In this document: positions 1 through 7,078 of the stretch, in pieces
Layout of the letters: each line of letters begins with the position of its first letter
How positions within the stretch are numbered: the stretch's first letter is position 1
The notes under the pieces: generated by a model
Told to the model about the DNA's origin: nothing
Databases searched by the model: none
The model's input: only the letters and a program-made list of their open reading frames with translations
NCBI GenBank assembly: GCA_041595375.1
Contig: JBFHKL010000113.1
Coordinates: forward strand, 1-12,543
Length of the DNA: 12,543 nucleotides
From: Saccharicrinis sp041595375
GTDB lineage: Bacteria; Bacteroidota; Bacteroidia; Bacteroidales; Marinilabiliaceae
Direction of reading: 5' to 3'
Translations under genes and position numbers: made by a program

Positions 1-1074
1 AAAACCATATTTTACAAATAATTCTTTCATTACCCTGGCTCTGATGCCATACTCCTTTACCTCTTTTACGAAATTGTATTCGCCCTCACAAGCTGCTTTG
101 TACATGGCTGCAATAGCATGTTGAGCTGAATGACTTGCTCCTGCGGACAGCGAATATAGTAATCTTCCTACAATAAGTCTACCAAAATTACCATCTCCGA
201 AGCTAATTTTTAATGATTCAAAATAAGAGTTCATTAGTTTGTTGGAAATGCAGAGTGTCCCAAGTCTTTGTCCTGCATAGCTAAACACCTTTGAGCTGGA
301 GATTAAAAGGGCATAGTTATCGGTATATTTTGCTGCCGTGGGTTGGTAAGGAGGTTCAAATGGAACGGAAATGTCGTCTCTGAAGTCCATGCCAAAATAT
401 GCCAGATCTTCAATGACAATGGTATGGTATTGATTAGCAAGCTTACCTATAATTTCCAGCTCCTCGTTGTGTAAACACATCCAGGTTGGGTTGTTGGGAT
501 TAGAATAGATAATGCCGCATATATTACCTTTGCTCAGGTAGCTTTCTAGTTTTTGTTTTAGTTTGGCTCCGCGATGATCAAATACATCAAAAGAAGTGTG
601 TTTAATACCCTGTACCTGAAGCTGTATTTTTTGAACCGGAAATCCAGGATCGATAAACAGGAAGGTGTCTCTTTGTATATTGAGCCGGCTGATGGCCATA
701 AAAAGAACATAAGCTCCTTGCATAGCACCTACTGTTGGAATGCAGCCCGCAGCATCAATATCTATATCCAAAAAAGCTTTTGCAAAACGACTGGCTTGTG
801 TTTTAAAGGGTTTAATGCCTTCGAGCATGGGGTATTGAGAAGAAACGCCGTTATTGAGTGCTTCTATTTCAGCATTGATACCAATGTGTGAAGAGTCAAG
901 ACTGGGAACTCCCATCTCCATACGGATAAATTTCACGTCGGTACGTTCTTCAATTTCATTTACAATAGTTACTATTTCGCGGATAGTTGCATGACCTAGA
1001 TCTGTTAAATTCTTGTGTTTGAGAGTAGATTTAACAATGTCTTTTGCAATTACGGTTTTTTGTTTAGTGTTCAT
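1..1074 (-). CDS. PLP-dependent aminotransferase, class I/II (C-terminus outside window)
   Basis: The frame is open from an ATG at 1074 to the left edge, giving 358 codons without a stop, so the 3' end is missing. It reads as a fold-type I aminotransferase. An SNPNNP segment at residues 191-196 is the usual cofactor-contacting Asn loop. ED-LAYFG at 222-228 supplies the Asp and Tyr that contact the pyridine ring. SSSKVFSYAGQRLG at 259-272 carries the Schiff-base lysine (K262) and the phosphate-binding arginine (R270). A GAMQGAY stretch near 116-122 fits the phosphate-cup region. These motifs support transfer of an amino group between an amino acid and a 2-oxo acid in the cytoplasm. Substrate specificity cannot be read from the sequence; aspartate, aromatic or alanine-type enzymes are all possible. 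It lies 159 bp downstream of the flavodoxin on the same strand, with a hairpin between, so it is probably transcribed separately. No exact TAnnTTTG box was seen upstream. Confidence 0.9.
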   Translation of the reverse strand, partial: MNTKQKTVIAKDIVKSTLKHKNLTDLGHATIREIVTIVNEIEERTDVKFIRMEMGVPSLDSSHIGINAEIEALNNGVSSQYPMLEGIKPFKTQASRFAKAFLDIDIDAAGCIPTVGAMQGAYVLFMAISRLNIQRDTFLFIDPGFPVQKIQLQVQGIKHTSFDVFDHRGAKLKQKLESYLSKGNICGIIYSNPNNPTWMCLHNEELEIIGKLANQYHTIVIEDLAYFGMDFRDDISVPFEPPYQPTAAKYTDNYALLISSSKVFSYAGQRLGTLCISNKLMNSYFESLKISFGDGNFGRLIVGRLLYSLSAGASHSAQHAIAAMYKAACEGEYNFVKEVKEYGIRARVMKELFVKYGF

Positions 1075-1182
1075 CGTTTTTTGTTGTTTTAAGGGTAAAA
1101 AACAATTTGACTTTGTATTGATGAACAATTACAATCTCCGTATTATTAAAAAAGAAAAATACGGCACATAACTTATAATAAT

Positions 1183-1225
1183 ACAGGACAGGTTCTGTTT
1201 TTGATAGAATAGAACCTAATCCTGT
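1183..1225 (-). terminator. Inverted repeat after flavodoxin gene, probable terminator
   Basis: ACAGGA-c-AGGTTCT (1183-1196) pairs with AGAACCT-aa-TCCTGT (1211-1225), giving a 13-bp stem with a small internal bulge and a 14-nt loop. It sits 8 bp past the flavodoxin stop codon on the minus strand. On that strand it is followed by an AT-rich stretch (ATTATTATAAG) rather than a clean T run; on the plus strand it is followed by TTTT. A terminator or 3'-end stabiliser for the flavodoxin mRNA is the best reading, and the poor T tract lowers confidence. Confidence 0.45.
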
Positions 1226-1233
1226 TTTAATCC

Positions 1234-1758
1234 TTAAAAACTATTTTTAGTTTTTAGCTGATCAAGCCACTTATTTAATCGTTCATCAGTTTTTTCACTT
1301 TCATTATCTTCATCTAAAGGTAATCCCGCAAATTTACCTTCTACAATGCCTTCTGATTCATTAAAATGATAATCATCGGTGTCGCAGAAACCTACTATAT
1401 TAGCTTGTAAGGGTTTTAATCTTTGGTATACCCAGCCTATGGCGTCAACAAAATGATCAGGATAATTGATGTGATCACCTAAGCTAAAAATAGCCACTGT
1501 TTTTCCTTTCCAGTCGGCCTTATTTAGCTGAGTGAAAAAGGTATCCCAATCGGTATCAGTGTGTTCTGAATCCCAATTGGTGGTTCCGATGGTGGAGATG
1601 CCTAAGATAATTTGATTGTAGGCATTTATTGTAGATATATTACTGTCTTTAACTAGGTGAAGATCGGTTTTGTCGGTACCTAATTTTTCTGCAATCAGCT
1701 TAGCTACTTTGGCAACGCTTCCTTTCTCTGGGCCATAAAAAATGCCGGTTTTTTTCAT
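1234..1758 (-). CDS. Flavodoxin, long-chain type
   Basis: A 174-aa FMN-binding electron carrier expected in the cytoplasm, where flavodoxins stand in for ferredoxin as low-potential donors, often when iron is short (family knowledge). The N-terminal beta strand GIFYG leads into the phosphate loop YGPEKGSV (8-15). This resembles the Bacteroidota version of the loop rather than the textbook GxTxxT form. The 50s loop STIGTTNWDSE (55-65) and the 90s loop GDHINYPDHFVDAIG (94-108) are both present and match the FMN-flanking loops. The length and the segment around 121-150 (GFCDTDDYHFNESEGIVEGK) fit the long-chain class with its extra loop. The C-terminus is acidic. The ATG at 1758 directly precedes the first beta strand, so the start is firm. 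It is probably monocistronic: a promoter-like pair lies about 40 bp upstream and a hairpin follows the stop. Confidence 0.93.
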   Translation of the reverse strand: MKKTGIFYGPEKGSVAKVAKLIAEKLGTDKTDLHLVKDSNISTINAYNQIILGISTIGTTNWDSEHTDTDWDTFFTQLNKADWKGKTVAIFSLGDHINYPDHFVDAIGWVYQRLKPLQANIVGFCDTDDYHFNESEGIVEGKFAGLPLDEDNESEKTDERLNKWLDQLKTKNSF

Positions 1759-1794
1759 TATTGTCTTTTTTCTTTATTTTTATATGCGTATAAT

Positions 1795-1825
1795 CAAATG
1801 TGTACTTTTTATTGCTTATAAACAA
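1795..1825 (-). promoter_or_regulatory. Bacteroidota-type promoter for flavodoxin
   Basis: Read on the minus strand, TTG (1825-1823) is followed after exactly 20 nt by CACATTTG (1802-1795). The latter is one mismatch from the Bacteroidota -7 consensus TAnnTTTG, and the spacing fits the usual 19-21 nt. This gives a 5' leader of roughly 30 nt before the ATG at 1758. The basis is a pattern match, supported by its position. Confidence 0.5.
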
Positions 1826-2042
1826 TAACATTTCTCATAATTGTTAAGATAGTATATCTTCTTTAGGAGAAATTCTATATGTCATATGCTGGTAAGTTAC
1901 ATAAAATTGCTGAGTACAGTAAACTTAATTTATTTTGGTATGTTAAGCATTACAGTGTTTAACTTATAATGTTTAAAGTAAAGATGTATAAAGTATACTT
2001 GTTATTGAATGGTTATATTTCAATTGTTACGAATCGCATTGG

Positions 2043-2219
2043 GAGTTTTTATTTTTAGATATTTCGGGTCAGCTAGGTAATTCTGATGCTGTATTAGATA
2101 TGCTTTGATTAATGACCAGAGAAGCCAAAAAAAATGAGGGTTTACTTCAGGTAAAAGATACTTTTGAGGACAAGCCTAATGTAAAGGTTTGGATTTTACC
2201 AAAGCCTTTATTGTTGTAA
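2043..2219 (+). pseudogene. Possible C-terminal remnant of a decayed gene
   Basis: One plus-strand frame reads like ordinary protein: a segment containing FLDISGQLGNSDAVLDML, then an in-frame TGA at 2106-2108, then LMTREAKKNEGLL and QVKDTFEDKPNVKVWILPKP up to a TAA at 2217-2219. The part after the TGA could be started at the ATG at 2112 to give a 35-aa peptide. The mix of charged and hydrophobic residues and the single stop suggest the end of a once longer gene whose upstream part has degraded. I do not recognise the family. A chance open frame in AT-rich DNA is the main alternative. Confidence 0.3.
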
Positions 2220-2258
2220 TTGATTATTAGTTAGGTGATTGTGTGGAGTATTAGATAT

Positions 2259-2286
2259 TTAAGTTTTTGATTTATCAAAAACTTAA
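2259..2286. repeat. Perfect 13-bp inverted repeat upstream of alkaline phosphatase
   Basis: TTAAGTTTTTGAT (2259-2271) and ATCAAAAACTTAA (2274-2286) are perfect reverse complements around a 2-bp TT centre. It ends 78 bp before the phosphatase ATG. There is no T tract, so it is not a typical terminator. A dimeric regulator operator is plausible, but the AT-rich arms could also be structural. Confidence 0.6.
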
Positions 2287-2364
2287 TACTTTATTAACAA
2301 CTTTGTATAGGTATAATTTGGTAATATTGTACTTTATTTGATAAGTGATAAATTATTGATCGAT

Positions 2365-3786
2365 ATGAAAAGAAGAGATTTTATTAATTCAGGGCTCCTG
2401 GCGGCTTTTTCAGGTGCTGTTGCATCACCGTTATTGGTGTCGGGATGTAAAAGTGCTATTAGCCAGAATAATAAGGGAAAAGCTAAAAATATCATATTTC
2501 TAGTAAGCGACGGAATGAGTACGGGAACGCTTAATATGGCCGACTTATTGATGCAGCGTAAGCTGGGTAAGTCGAGTACTTGGCTGAAGTTATATCGTGA
2601 AAATAAAGTAAAAAGGGCCCTGATGGATACCGCTTCGGCTGATTGCATTGTTACAGACTCGGCTGCAGCTAGTTCGGCTTGGGGCGGAGGAATCAGAGTT
2701 AATAATGGTTCGCTTAATGTGGCTGCTGATGGCACGAAGCATAAGCCTATTTTACAAAAGTTCAAGGAGGCTGGTAAAAAGGTTGGTTGTGTAACCACTG
2801 TGCCTATCACACATGCCACTCCTGCTGGATTTAGTATTAATGTGAATAACCGAAGACATCAGGATAAGATAGCCAGTATGTATCTTGCCTTAAAATTTGA
2901 TGTGATGATGGGGGCCGGAACAGAATATTTTGATGGCTCCAAAAGAGAGGATAAGAAGAATATCTTTGGTGATTTTGTTCAGGAAGGCTTTCAGTTGGTT
3001 CAATCAAAAGAAGAAATGAAGCAACTTGTTTCTGATAAGCCTGTTATGGGTGTTTTTAATAAAGACGGTATGCCTTATGCTCTGGATCATCAATCGGATG
3101 AAAACCTTATTCAGGAAAAACCCTCGCTTGCTGAAATGGCAGAGAAGGCTATTTCTTTAATGAAGGATCATCCTGAAGGTTTTGTATTGCAGGTAGAAGG
3201 AGGAAAAGTGGATTGGGCTGCTCATGGTAACGATGCCGCTGGTCTTTTATATGAGCAAATGGCTTTTGATGAGGCTGTGGAAGTGGCTATTAATTTTGCG
3301 GAGCAAAGAGAGGATACCCTTGTAGTGATAACTACAGATCATGGTAACTCAAACCCTGGATTGATAAAAAGTAAAGATGTAAACGAAAAATTTGATTTGT
3401 TTCATCATTTTAAACATACAAATGAGTGGATTCTTCACGGGATAAAAAAGGATGACTCGCTTGCTAATGTCATTGAGCGAATAAATTATGCACAAGGCTA
3501 CAACATAAGTAAGGAGGAGGCTAAATCTATCCTGAAAAGCTATTCGTCATTGGATAGTGGCGGGTTATATAATTCTTATAAATTGCCATTTAAGGATTTT
3601 GCTCAGATACAGGAAAATTATATCTCAGTGTATTGGTCGGGAATGAACCATTCGGCTGACTTTGTAGAGCTGGCTATGTTTGGTGCAGGAAGCGAAGCAT
3701 TACCTGCTTTTGTTAAAAATACCGATCTTCATAATTATTTGTTAGAGGCTGCTGAAGTGCAGATGCCTGCAATGAGTATGCAATAA
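2365..3786 (+). CDS. Exported alkaline phosphatase (PhoA family)
   Basis: A 473-aa phosphomonoesterase that would release phosphate outside the inner membrane. I start at the ATG at 2365 rather than the in-frame TTG 27 bp upstream, because the ATG opens an export signal: RR at 3-4, a hydrophobic stretch at 10-25, and a lipobox ending in Cys28 (LVSGC), so it may be a Tat-exported lipoprotein. PhoA-family landmarks follow: D49 in LVSDG; nucleophile S99 in VTDSAAASSAWG; H150 and T152 in THATPAGF; E278, D283 and H287 in VEGGKVDWAAHGND; D325 and H326 in TTDHGN; H429 in GMNHSADF. These supply the two-zinc site and a third metal site. H150 and W284 replace the Asp153 and Lys328 of the E. coli enzyme, as in many other alkaline phosphatases. 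It runs alone on the plus strand and ends at a strong bidirectional terminator. Confidence 0.95.
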   Translation: MKRRDFINSGLLAAFSGAVASPLLVSGCKSAISQNNKGKAKNIIFLVSDGMSTGTLNMADLLMQRKLGKSSTWLKLYRENKVKRALMDTASADCIVTDSAAASSAWGGGIRVNNGSLNVAADGTKHKPILQKFKEAGKKVGCVTTVPITHATPAGFSINVNNRRHQDKIASMYLALKFDVMMGAGTEYFDGSKREDKKNIFGDFVQEGFQLVQSKEEMKQLVSDKPVMGVFNKDGMPYALDHQSDENLIQEKPSLAEMAEKAISLMKDHPEGFVLQVEGGKVDWAAHGNDAAGLLYEQMAFDEAVEVAINFAEQREDTLVVITTDHGNSNPGLIKSKDVNEKFDLFHHFKHTNEWILHGIKKDDSLANVIERINYAQGYNISKEEAKSILKSYSSLDSGGLYNSYKLPFKDFAQIQENYISVYWSGMNHSADFVELAMFGAGSEALPAFVKNTDLHNYLLEAAEVQMPAMSMQ

Positions 3787-3873
3787 CTATATATAAATAT
3801 GGATTTGTCTTGTATAGAGATAGAATAACTATCCGCTACATCATTAAAAGTTATAGAAGTAGTTTTAGGGAAT

Positions 3874-3917
3874 AAAAAACTCCTGATGCGTTTTAAGTGG
3901 CATCAGGAGTTTTTTTT
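3874..3917. terminator. Bidirectional intrinsic terminator
   Basis: ACTCCTGATGC (3879-3889) and GCATCAGGAGT (3900-3910) form a perfect 11-bp stem with a 10-nt loop. An A run lies on the left and a T run on the right, so it can end transcription from both sides. It serves the plus-strand alkaline phosphatase and the minus-strand HMA gene, whose stop codon lies inside its T run. Confidence 0.92.
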
Positions 3918-4227
3918 ATTTTTTATCTGTCTTAGCCTTTTTTACATCAGCCTCATAACCCAGTTTTTCAATTGCTTTTTCAAGCTCATTAGAGGTGTTT
4001 TTATCTTCTCTGAAGAACACGGTTACTTCTTTTGTAGGTATGTCAACAATCACCTTTTTTACGCCCTTTTCATAGGGTATGTTTTTCATAATTTTTTCCT
4101 TGCAACTTTCGCAATCTATGGTGCATACATAAGTTACTTGTTTTACTTTTGGCTTTTCTTTGGCAAATAATCCTGTTAATCCGATAAAAAGTAATAATCC
4201 TGCGAATAATAATTTTAAATTTTTCAT
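3916..4227 (-). CDS. Exported heavy-metal-associated (HMA) domain protein
   Basis: A 103-aa protein with a Lys-containing N-terminus and a hydrophobic signal segment (about 5-21), followed by one HMA fold (about 30-93). The metal motif is C-T-I-D-C-E-S-C (35-42): the CxxC pair C39/C42 is the expected Cu(I)-type site, and an additional Cys35 lies four residues ahead. The pattern KEVTVFF (66-72) and the LEKAIEKLGYEA helix-strand end (82-93) fit the ferredoxin-like HMA fold. The tail is Lys-rich. It probably acts as a periplasmic or membrane-tethered metal chaperone. It lies 95 bp downstream of the TonB-dependent receptor on the same strand with no terminator or promoter box seen between, so the two are probably cotranscribed. 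The choice of metal is inference; copper is most likely from the motif. Confidence 0.88.
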   Translation of the reverse strand: MKNLKLLFAGLLLFIGLTGLFAKEKPKVKQVTYVCTIDCESCKEKIMKNIPYEKGVKKVIVDIPTKEVTVFFREDKNTSNELEKAIEKLGYEADVKKAKTDKK

Positions 4228-4322
4228 AATCTGTTTATTTAATGATCAATAAGTTTTGTTTTAATTTTCGTTTTCTTTAATAAATACCTTAATGCTCTGA
4301 TAGATAATGATATGACTAATAT

Positions 4323-6533
4323 CTAATCTTTATTTAAATTAAATTTAATACCTGCATATATCATTTTACCATACAAAGGACCCCATATGCGACTGGCATC
4401 AAACTCGTCGCTAAAAGGATTGTCGGGATCAATAATGGCATTATCTTGAGTGAAATCACCCATGTTTTCTGCGCCCAGATAAAAACTCCAGTTACGGTAG
4501 TTTTTGGTAACCTGAGCCAGTAGCACTATATAATTTTCCGACTCATCGGCTCGGCTATTCTCTACTGAATTGCTTCCGGTTGAAGGCAATCGCTGGTTAC
4601 CATTAAACTGGGCTGTGAGGTCGAACTGCCACTTGTCAGAATTTGTTCTGTATGAAGTAGATACTAAGCCCTTGTATTTGCTAACAAAAGGAACTTCATC
4701 CTGTTTTCCATTAAAGGTGCTTTGCACATCATTAAGTCGGTAAGCCGCTGTTAAATCAAAGCGATTAAAAAGTTCGTAGCTACTTTCTATCTGGAAAATA
4801 TTGGAATAAGAATCTCCTTTTAGATTGTAAAAGTGAACTTCTTGACTGTTTTGATCCAGATCTACTACCAGTTGGTTTTTAAATTCAGTGCGATAGAACT
4901 CTAGGTTGATATTGATTTTTCGCTCACCTACGGGTATTTCATTTGTCATAGATAAACCGTAGTTCCAGGCTTCTTCTTGTTTGATCTCTTCGTCGAAAAT
5001 AAAAGCTTTGGAACTAGCCATGAAGTTTGAGTTTTCACTGATGGCATCGGCAGAGCGATAGCCTTTGCCTGCACTGGCTCTAACGGTGATATGCTCACTC
5101 AAATTGTATTTGGCATGAAAACGTGGTGTGAAAAAGCCGTCGTGTAAACTGCTGTAGTCGTACCTTAAGCCTGCCATAAGAGTGAATCTTTCACTGGGGA
5201 TGTAATTATATTCAGCAAAAGCCCCTTTAGTGGTTTCGGTATATCCAACATTATTTTTTGAACCATTAAATGTTGCCTCGTTATTGTCATAAACCAGGCT
5301 AATTCCTGTGTTATAGGTATGTCGGGTGTCGCCAATGTAGGACTGATAGATGATATTGGCATATATATTTTGTTGTATGACATCGAAGGTGTTGTAGCCA
5401 TAAAAAGAAGTCCTATCGAAATAATTATACGATACAATGGTTCCTAAGCTGGTAGCCTCACGCTTAAAGATAAAGCCATTTTTGGCAAAGGCGTTGAATC
5501 GTTCTACCTCAATGTTGATTCCATAAAGCGACTGTTCAGCTTGTTCCTTATCATGATCAAAACCTTTTTGTCCGCCCTCTCTTTTCTCGTTGAGATAGGA
5601 GAACCCAAATTTAGAAGTGAAATTATCTGATTTGTAGTTCCATTGGTTAATAAAGGTACCCATTCTAGCTGTGGGTTTATCCAGAAAACCATCGTCATTC
5701 ATGTCTAGTTCACGTAAGTTACCACTTGCCTGGGCCATGATGGAGGTGCTCCATTTTTCATTCAGGTCAAAAGCATAACCAAAGGTTGTTTCTGCCTTTC
5801 CATCCTGGTTGCCATACATGTACAGGTGCATTTTTTCGGTTCCGGATGGCTCTTTTAATTGAAGGTTGATTTGTCCGGTAATTGATTCGTAGCCATTTTT
5901 AACGGCAGCAGAACCTTTTGATATTTGCAAACTCTCCATCCATGTTCCCGGAATATACTCCATGCCAAAAGCCGATTCGGCACCACGTAAAATGGGGATG
6001 TTGGCTATAGCTAGTTGCGAGTATCTGCCCGATAAACCTAGTAGTTGAATCTGTTTCACGCCGGAAACAGCATCGGCATAAGCCACATCTACAGAGGCAT
6101 TAGTCTCAAAGCTCTCTGAAAGATTACAGCAGGCACAACGTTCCAGTTCTTTGCCATCCACCTGTTGCACATATAGGGGGTTGAGTTTAGAGATGGAGGT
6201 GGCTGCACGGCGATGCTTCACTGTGATTTCCTCTAAATTTTTACCTTGTGACAGATAGATGGTTAAGGGTTTATCGTTTTTTACCTCTATAGTATCATTG
6301 TCATAACCCACATAACTAACAACCAATAACTGTTGATTGCTTTTTTGTAGGAGTTCAAATTGCCCGTTGGCATCGGTAATGGTTCCAATGGTTGTGCCTA
6401 ACCAATAAACATTGACACCTATAAGCGGTATTTCCTTTTTGTCTTTTTTTTCCAGTACTTTTCCTTTGATATCAGCCGCATAGGATGAGATAGTGAAAAG
6501 CATAGAAAAGACAATTGTATATAGTGGTTTCAT
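4323..6533 (-). CDS. TonB-dependent outer-membrane receptor, heavy-metal type
   Basis: A 736-aa outer-membrane active transporter. It has a signal peptide (1-19), then a carboxypeptidase-regulatory-like beta-sandwich (about 21-95, with TITDANGQFEL and VSYVGYD typical of that domain), a plug domain (about 115-230), and a beta-barrel to the C-terminus. The plug shows the usual order: IQLLGLSGRYSQLAIANIPI, a GAESAFGMEYIPG segment, and the IQISKGSAAVK-like / GYESITGQINL end. At the start of the plug is E-R-C-A-C-C-N-L-S-E-S-F-E-T-N, three cysteines at 133, 135 and 136. I recall this Cys-containing NLSESFETN segment from Bacteroidota receptors encoded next to HMA-domain proteins; that supports a metal, possibly copper-complex, substrate but does not prove it. 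The His/Cys-rich gene lies upstream and the HMA gene downstream. The barrel ends in ...KFNLNKD, an ordinary last strand with a short polar tail. Confidence 0.93.
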   Translation of the reverse strand: MKPLYTIVFSMLFTISSYAADIKGKVLEKKDKKEIPLIGVNVYWLGTTIGTITDANGQFELLQKSNQQLLVVSYVGYDNDTIEVKNDKPLTIYLSQGKNLEEITVKHRRAATSISKLNPLYVQQVDGKELERCACCNLSESFETNASVDVAYADAVSGVKQIQLLGLSGRYSQLAIANIPILRGAESAFGMEYIPGTWMESLQISKGSAAVKNGYESITGQINLQLKEPSGTEKMHLYMYGNQDGKAETTFGYAFDLNEKWSTSIMAQASGNLRELDMNDDGFLDKPTARMGTFINQWNYKSDNFTSKFGFSYLNEKREGGQKGFDHDKEQAEQSLYGINIEVERFNAFAKNGFIFKREATSLGTIVSYNYFDRTSFYGYNTFDVIQQNIYANIIYQSYIGDTRHTYNTGISLVYDNNEATFNGSKNNVGYTETTKGAFAEYNYIPSERFTLMAGLRYDYSSLHDGFFTPRFHAKYNLSEHITVRASAGKGYRSADAISENSNFMASSKAFIFDEEIKQEEAWNYGLSMTNEIPVGERKININLEFYRTEFKNQLVVDLDQNSQEVHFYNLKGDSYSNIFQIESSYELFNRFDLTAAYRLNDVQSTFNGKQDEVPFVSKYKGLVSTSYRTNSDKWQFDLTAQFNGNQRLPSTGSNSVENSRADESENYIVLLAQVTKNYRNWSFYLGAENMGDFTQDNAIIDPDNPFSDEFDASRIWGPLYGKMIYAGIKFNLNKD

Positions 6534-7078
6534 CTTTAAAATTTATTTGGTATTACTATTTATAAGATATATGTCCGGGTCAATACTGTTTTTTGTTCCT
6601 TTTAGACTTTGCCTTGCGCAGTTATATAACCCGGTTTGTGTTATCTCATGTGTATCATGAAAAGAGACTTATGCCTATTCTTTATTGCCATTAGTTTGAT
6701 TCATCTCTGACTAAGGCCTGGCAAGACAAGTATTGGACTAATACAAAATGTTACCATCATGGTAAAAGTTGCATTATCTGTGTTTTTCTTGTGATGCTCA
6801 ATCATTGTTATGCAGGCACTTGTTTTGATTCCGTTTTTTGGGGATGCAAGCAATGACTTAGACTCAATCTAATTTCAAAATGGATTTACAGGATGCTTAG
6901 TTAATTTTTGGCTGTAGCAGTATAGAGATCATATTCCCATTTTTTATCATCAAAGCATTTTTAAATGCTTAAAAAGCAATCAAATTATGCGACAGTCAAA
7001 AGTCCTGCAAAGGATTCTTTCGTCAGCTTATTTTACTAAATAAAAGTAAAAGGGTAGCTAAGAAAGCTTAAAATAATC
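6534..7078. other. Intergenic region, 545 bp, between receptor and His/Cys-rich gene
   Basis: The gap is large for genes that otherwise look functionally linked, so it probably holds the receptor's own promoter and regulation. I see a palindrome TTACCATcATGGTAA (6751-6765), a second palindrome AAGCATTTttAAATGCTT (6953-6970), and a distant 6-bp pair CCGGGT (6575-6580) / ACCCGG (6629-6634) that could close a leader stem. No exact TAnnTTTG box lies close to the receptor start. A 34-aa frame (6701-6805, -) overlaps the first palindrome and resembles nothing known. No riboswitch was recognised. Confidence 0.55.
6751..6765. promoter_or_regulatory. Palindrome, candidate operator
   Basis: TTACCAT-C-ATGGTAA is a perfect palindrome of 7-bp arms around one base, about 220 bp before the TonB-dependent receptor ATG. 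Its size suits a dimeric regulator. Which protein, if any, binds it is unknown. Confidence 0.3.

Larger units (their letters stand above)
1759..2364. other. Gene-poor intergenic region, 606 bp
   Basis: No convincing intact gene is present. The left end carries the flavodoxin promoter. A 27-codon frame at 1879-1962 (+) starts with ATG 8 nt after an AGGAGA (1865-1870), an unusually good Shine-Dalgarno for this sequence, but the peptide resembles nothing I know. A possible decayed reading frame occupies about 2043-2219, and a perfect inverted repeat lies at 2259-2286; both are listed separately. The alkaline phosphatase promoter must lie in the right part, but no clean -33/-7 pair was found. Confidence 0.6.

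Noticed and set aside
574..891. 105-codon plus-strand frame
   Set aside because: Antisense to the aminotransferase, whose motifs are unambiguous.
1138..1164. CCGTATT / AATACGG 7-bp hairpin upstream of the aminotransferase
   Set aside because: Long 13-nt loop, no T tract and short stem; could be leader structure but not strong enough to call.
2338..2364. Upstream TTG as the phosphatase start
   Set aside because: It would put nine extra residues in front of a complete signal peptide that begins at the ATG at 2365.
2334..2819. 161-codon minus-strand frame opposite the alkaline phosphatase
   Set aside because: It is the antisense shadow of a gene with all catalytic motifs; its own product has no recognisable domain.
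3886..4170. 94-codon plus-strand frame rich in Phe and Tyr
   Set aside because: It overlaps the terminator and runs antisense to the HMA gene; the aromatic content is the complement of Lys/Glu codons.
6701..6805. 34-aa minus-strand frame in the receptor upstream gap
   Set aside because: No ribosome-binding site, no recognisable family, and it overlaps a palindrome; most likely chance.
6953..6970. AAGCATTT-TT-AAATGCTT as a terminator for the His/Cys-rich gene
   Set aside because: AT-rich stem, a loop of only 2 nt, over 100 bp past the stop and no T run on the minus strand.
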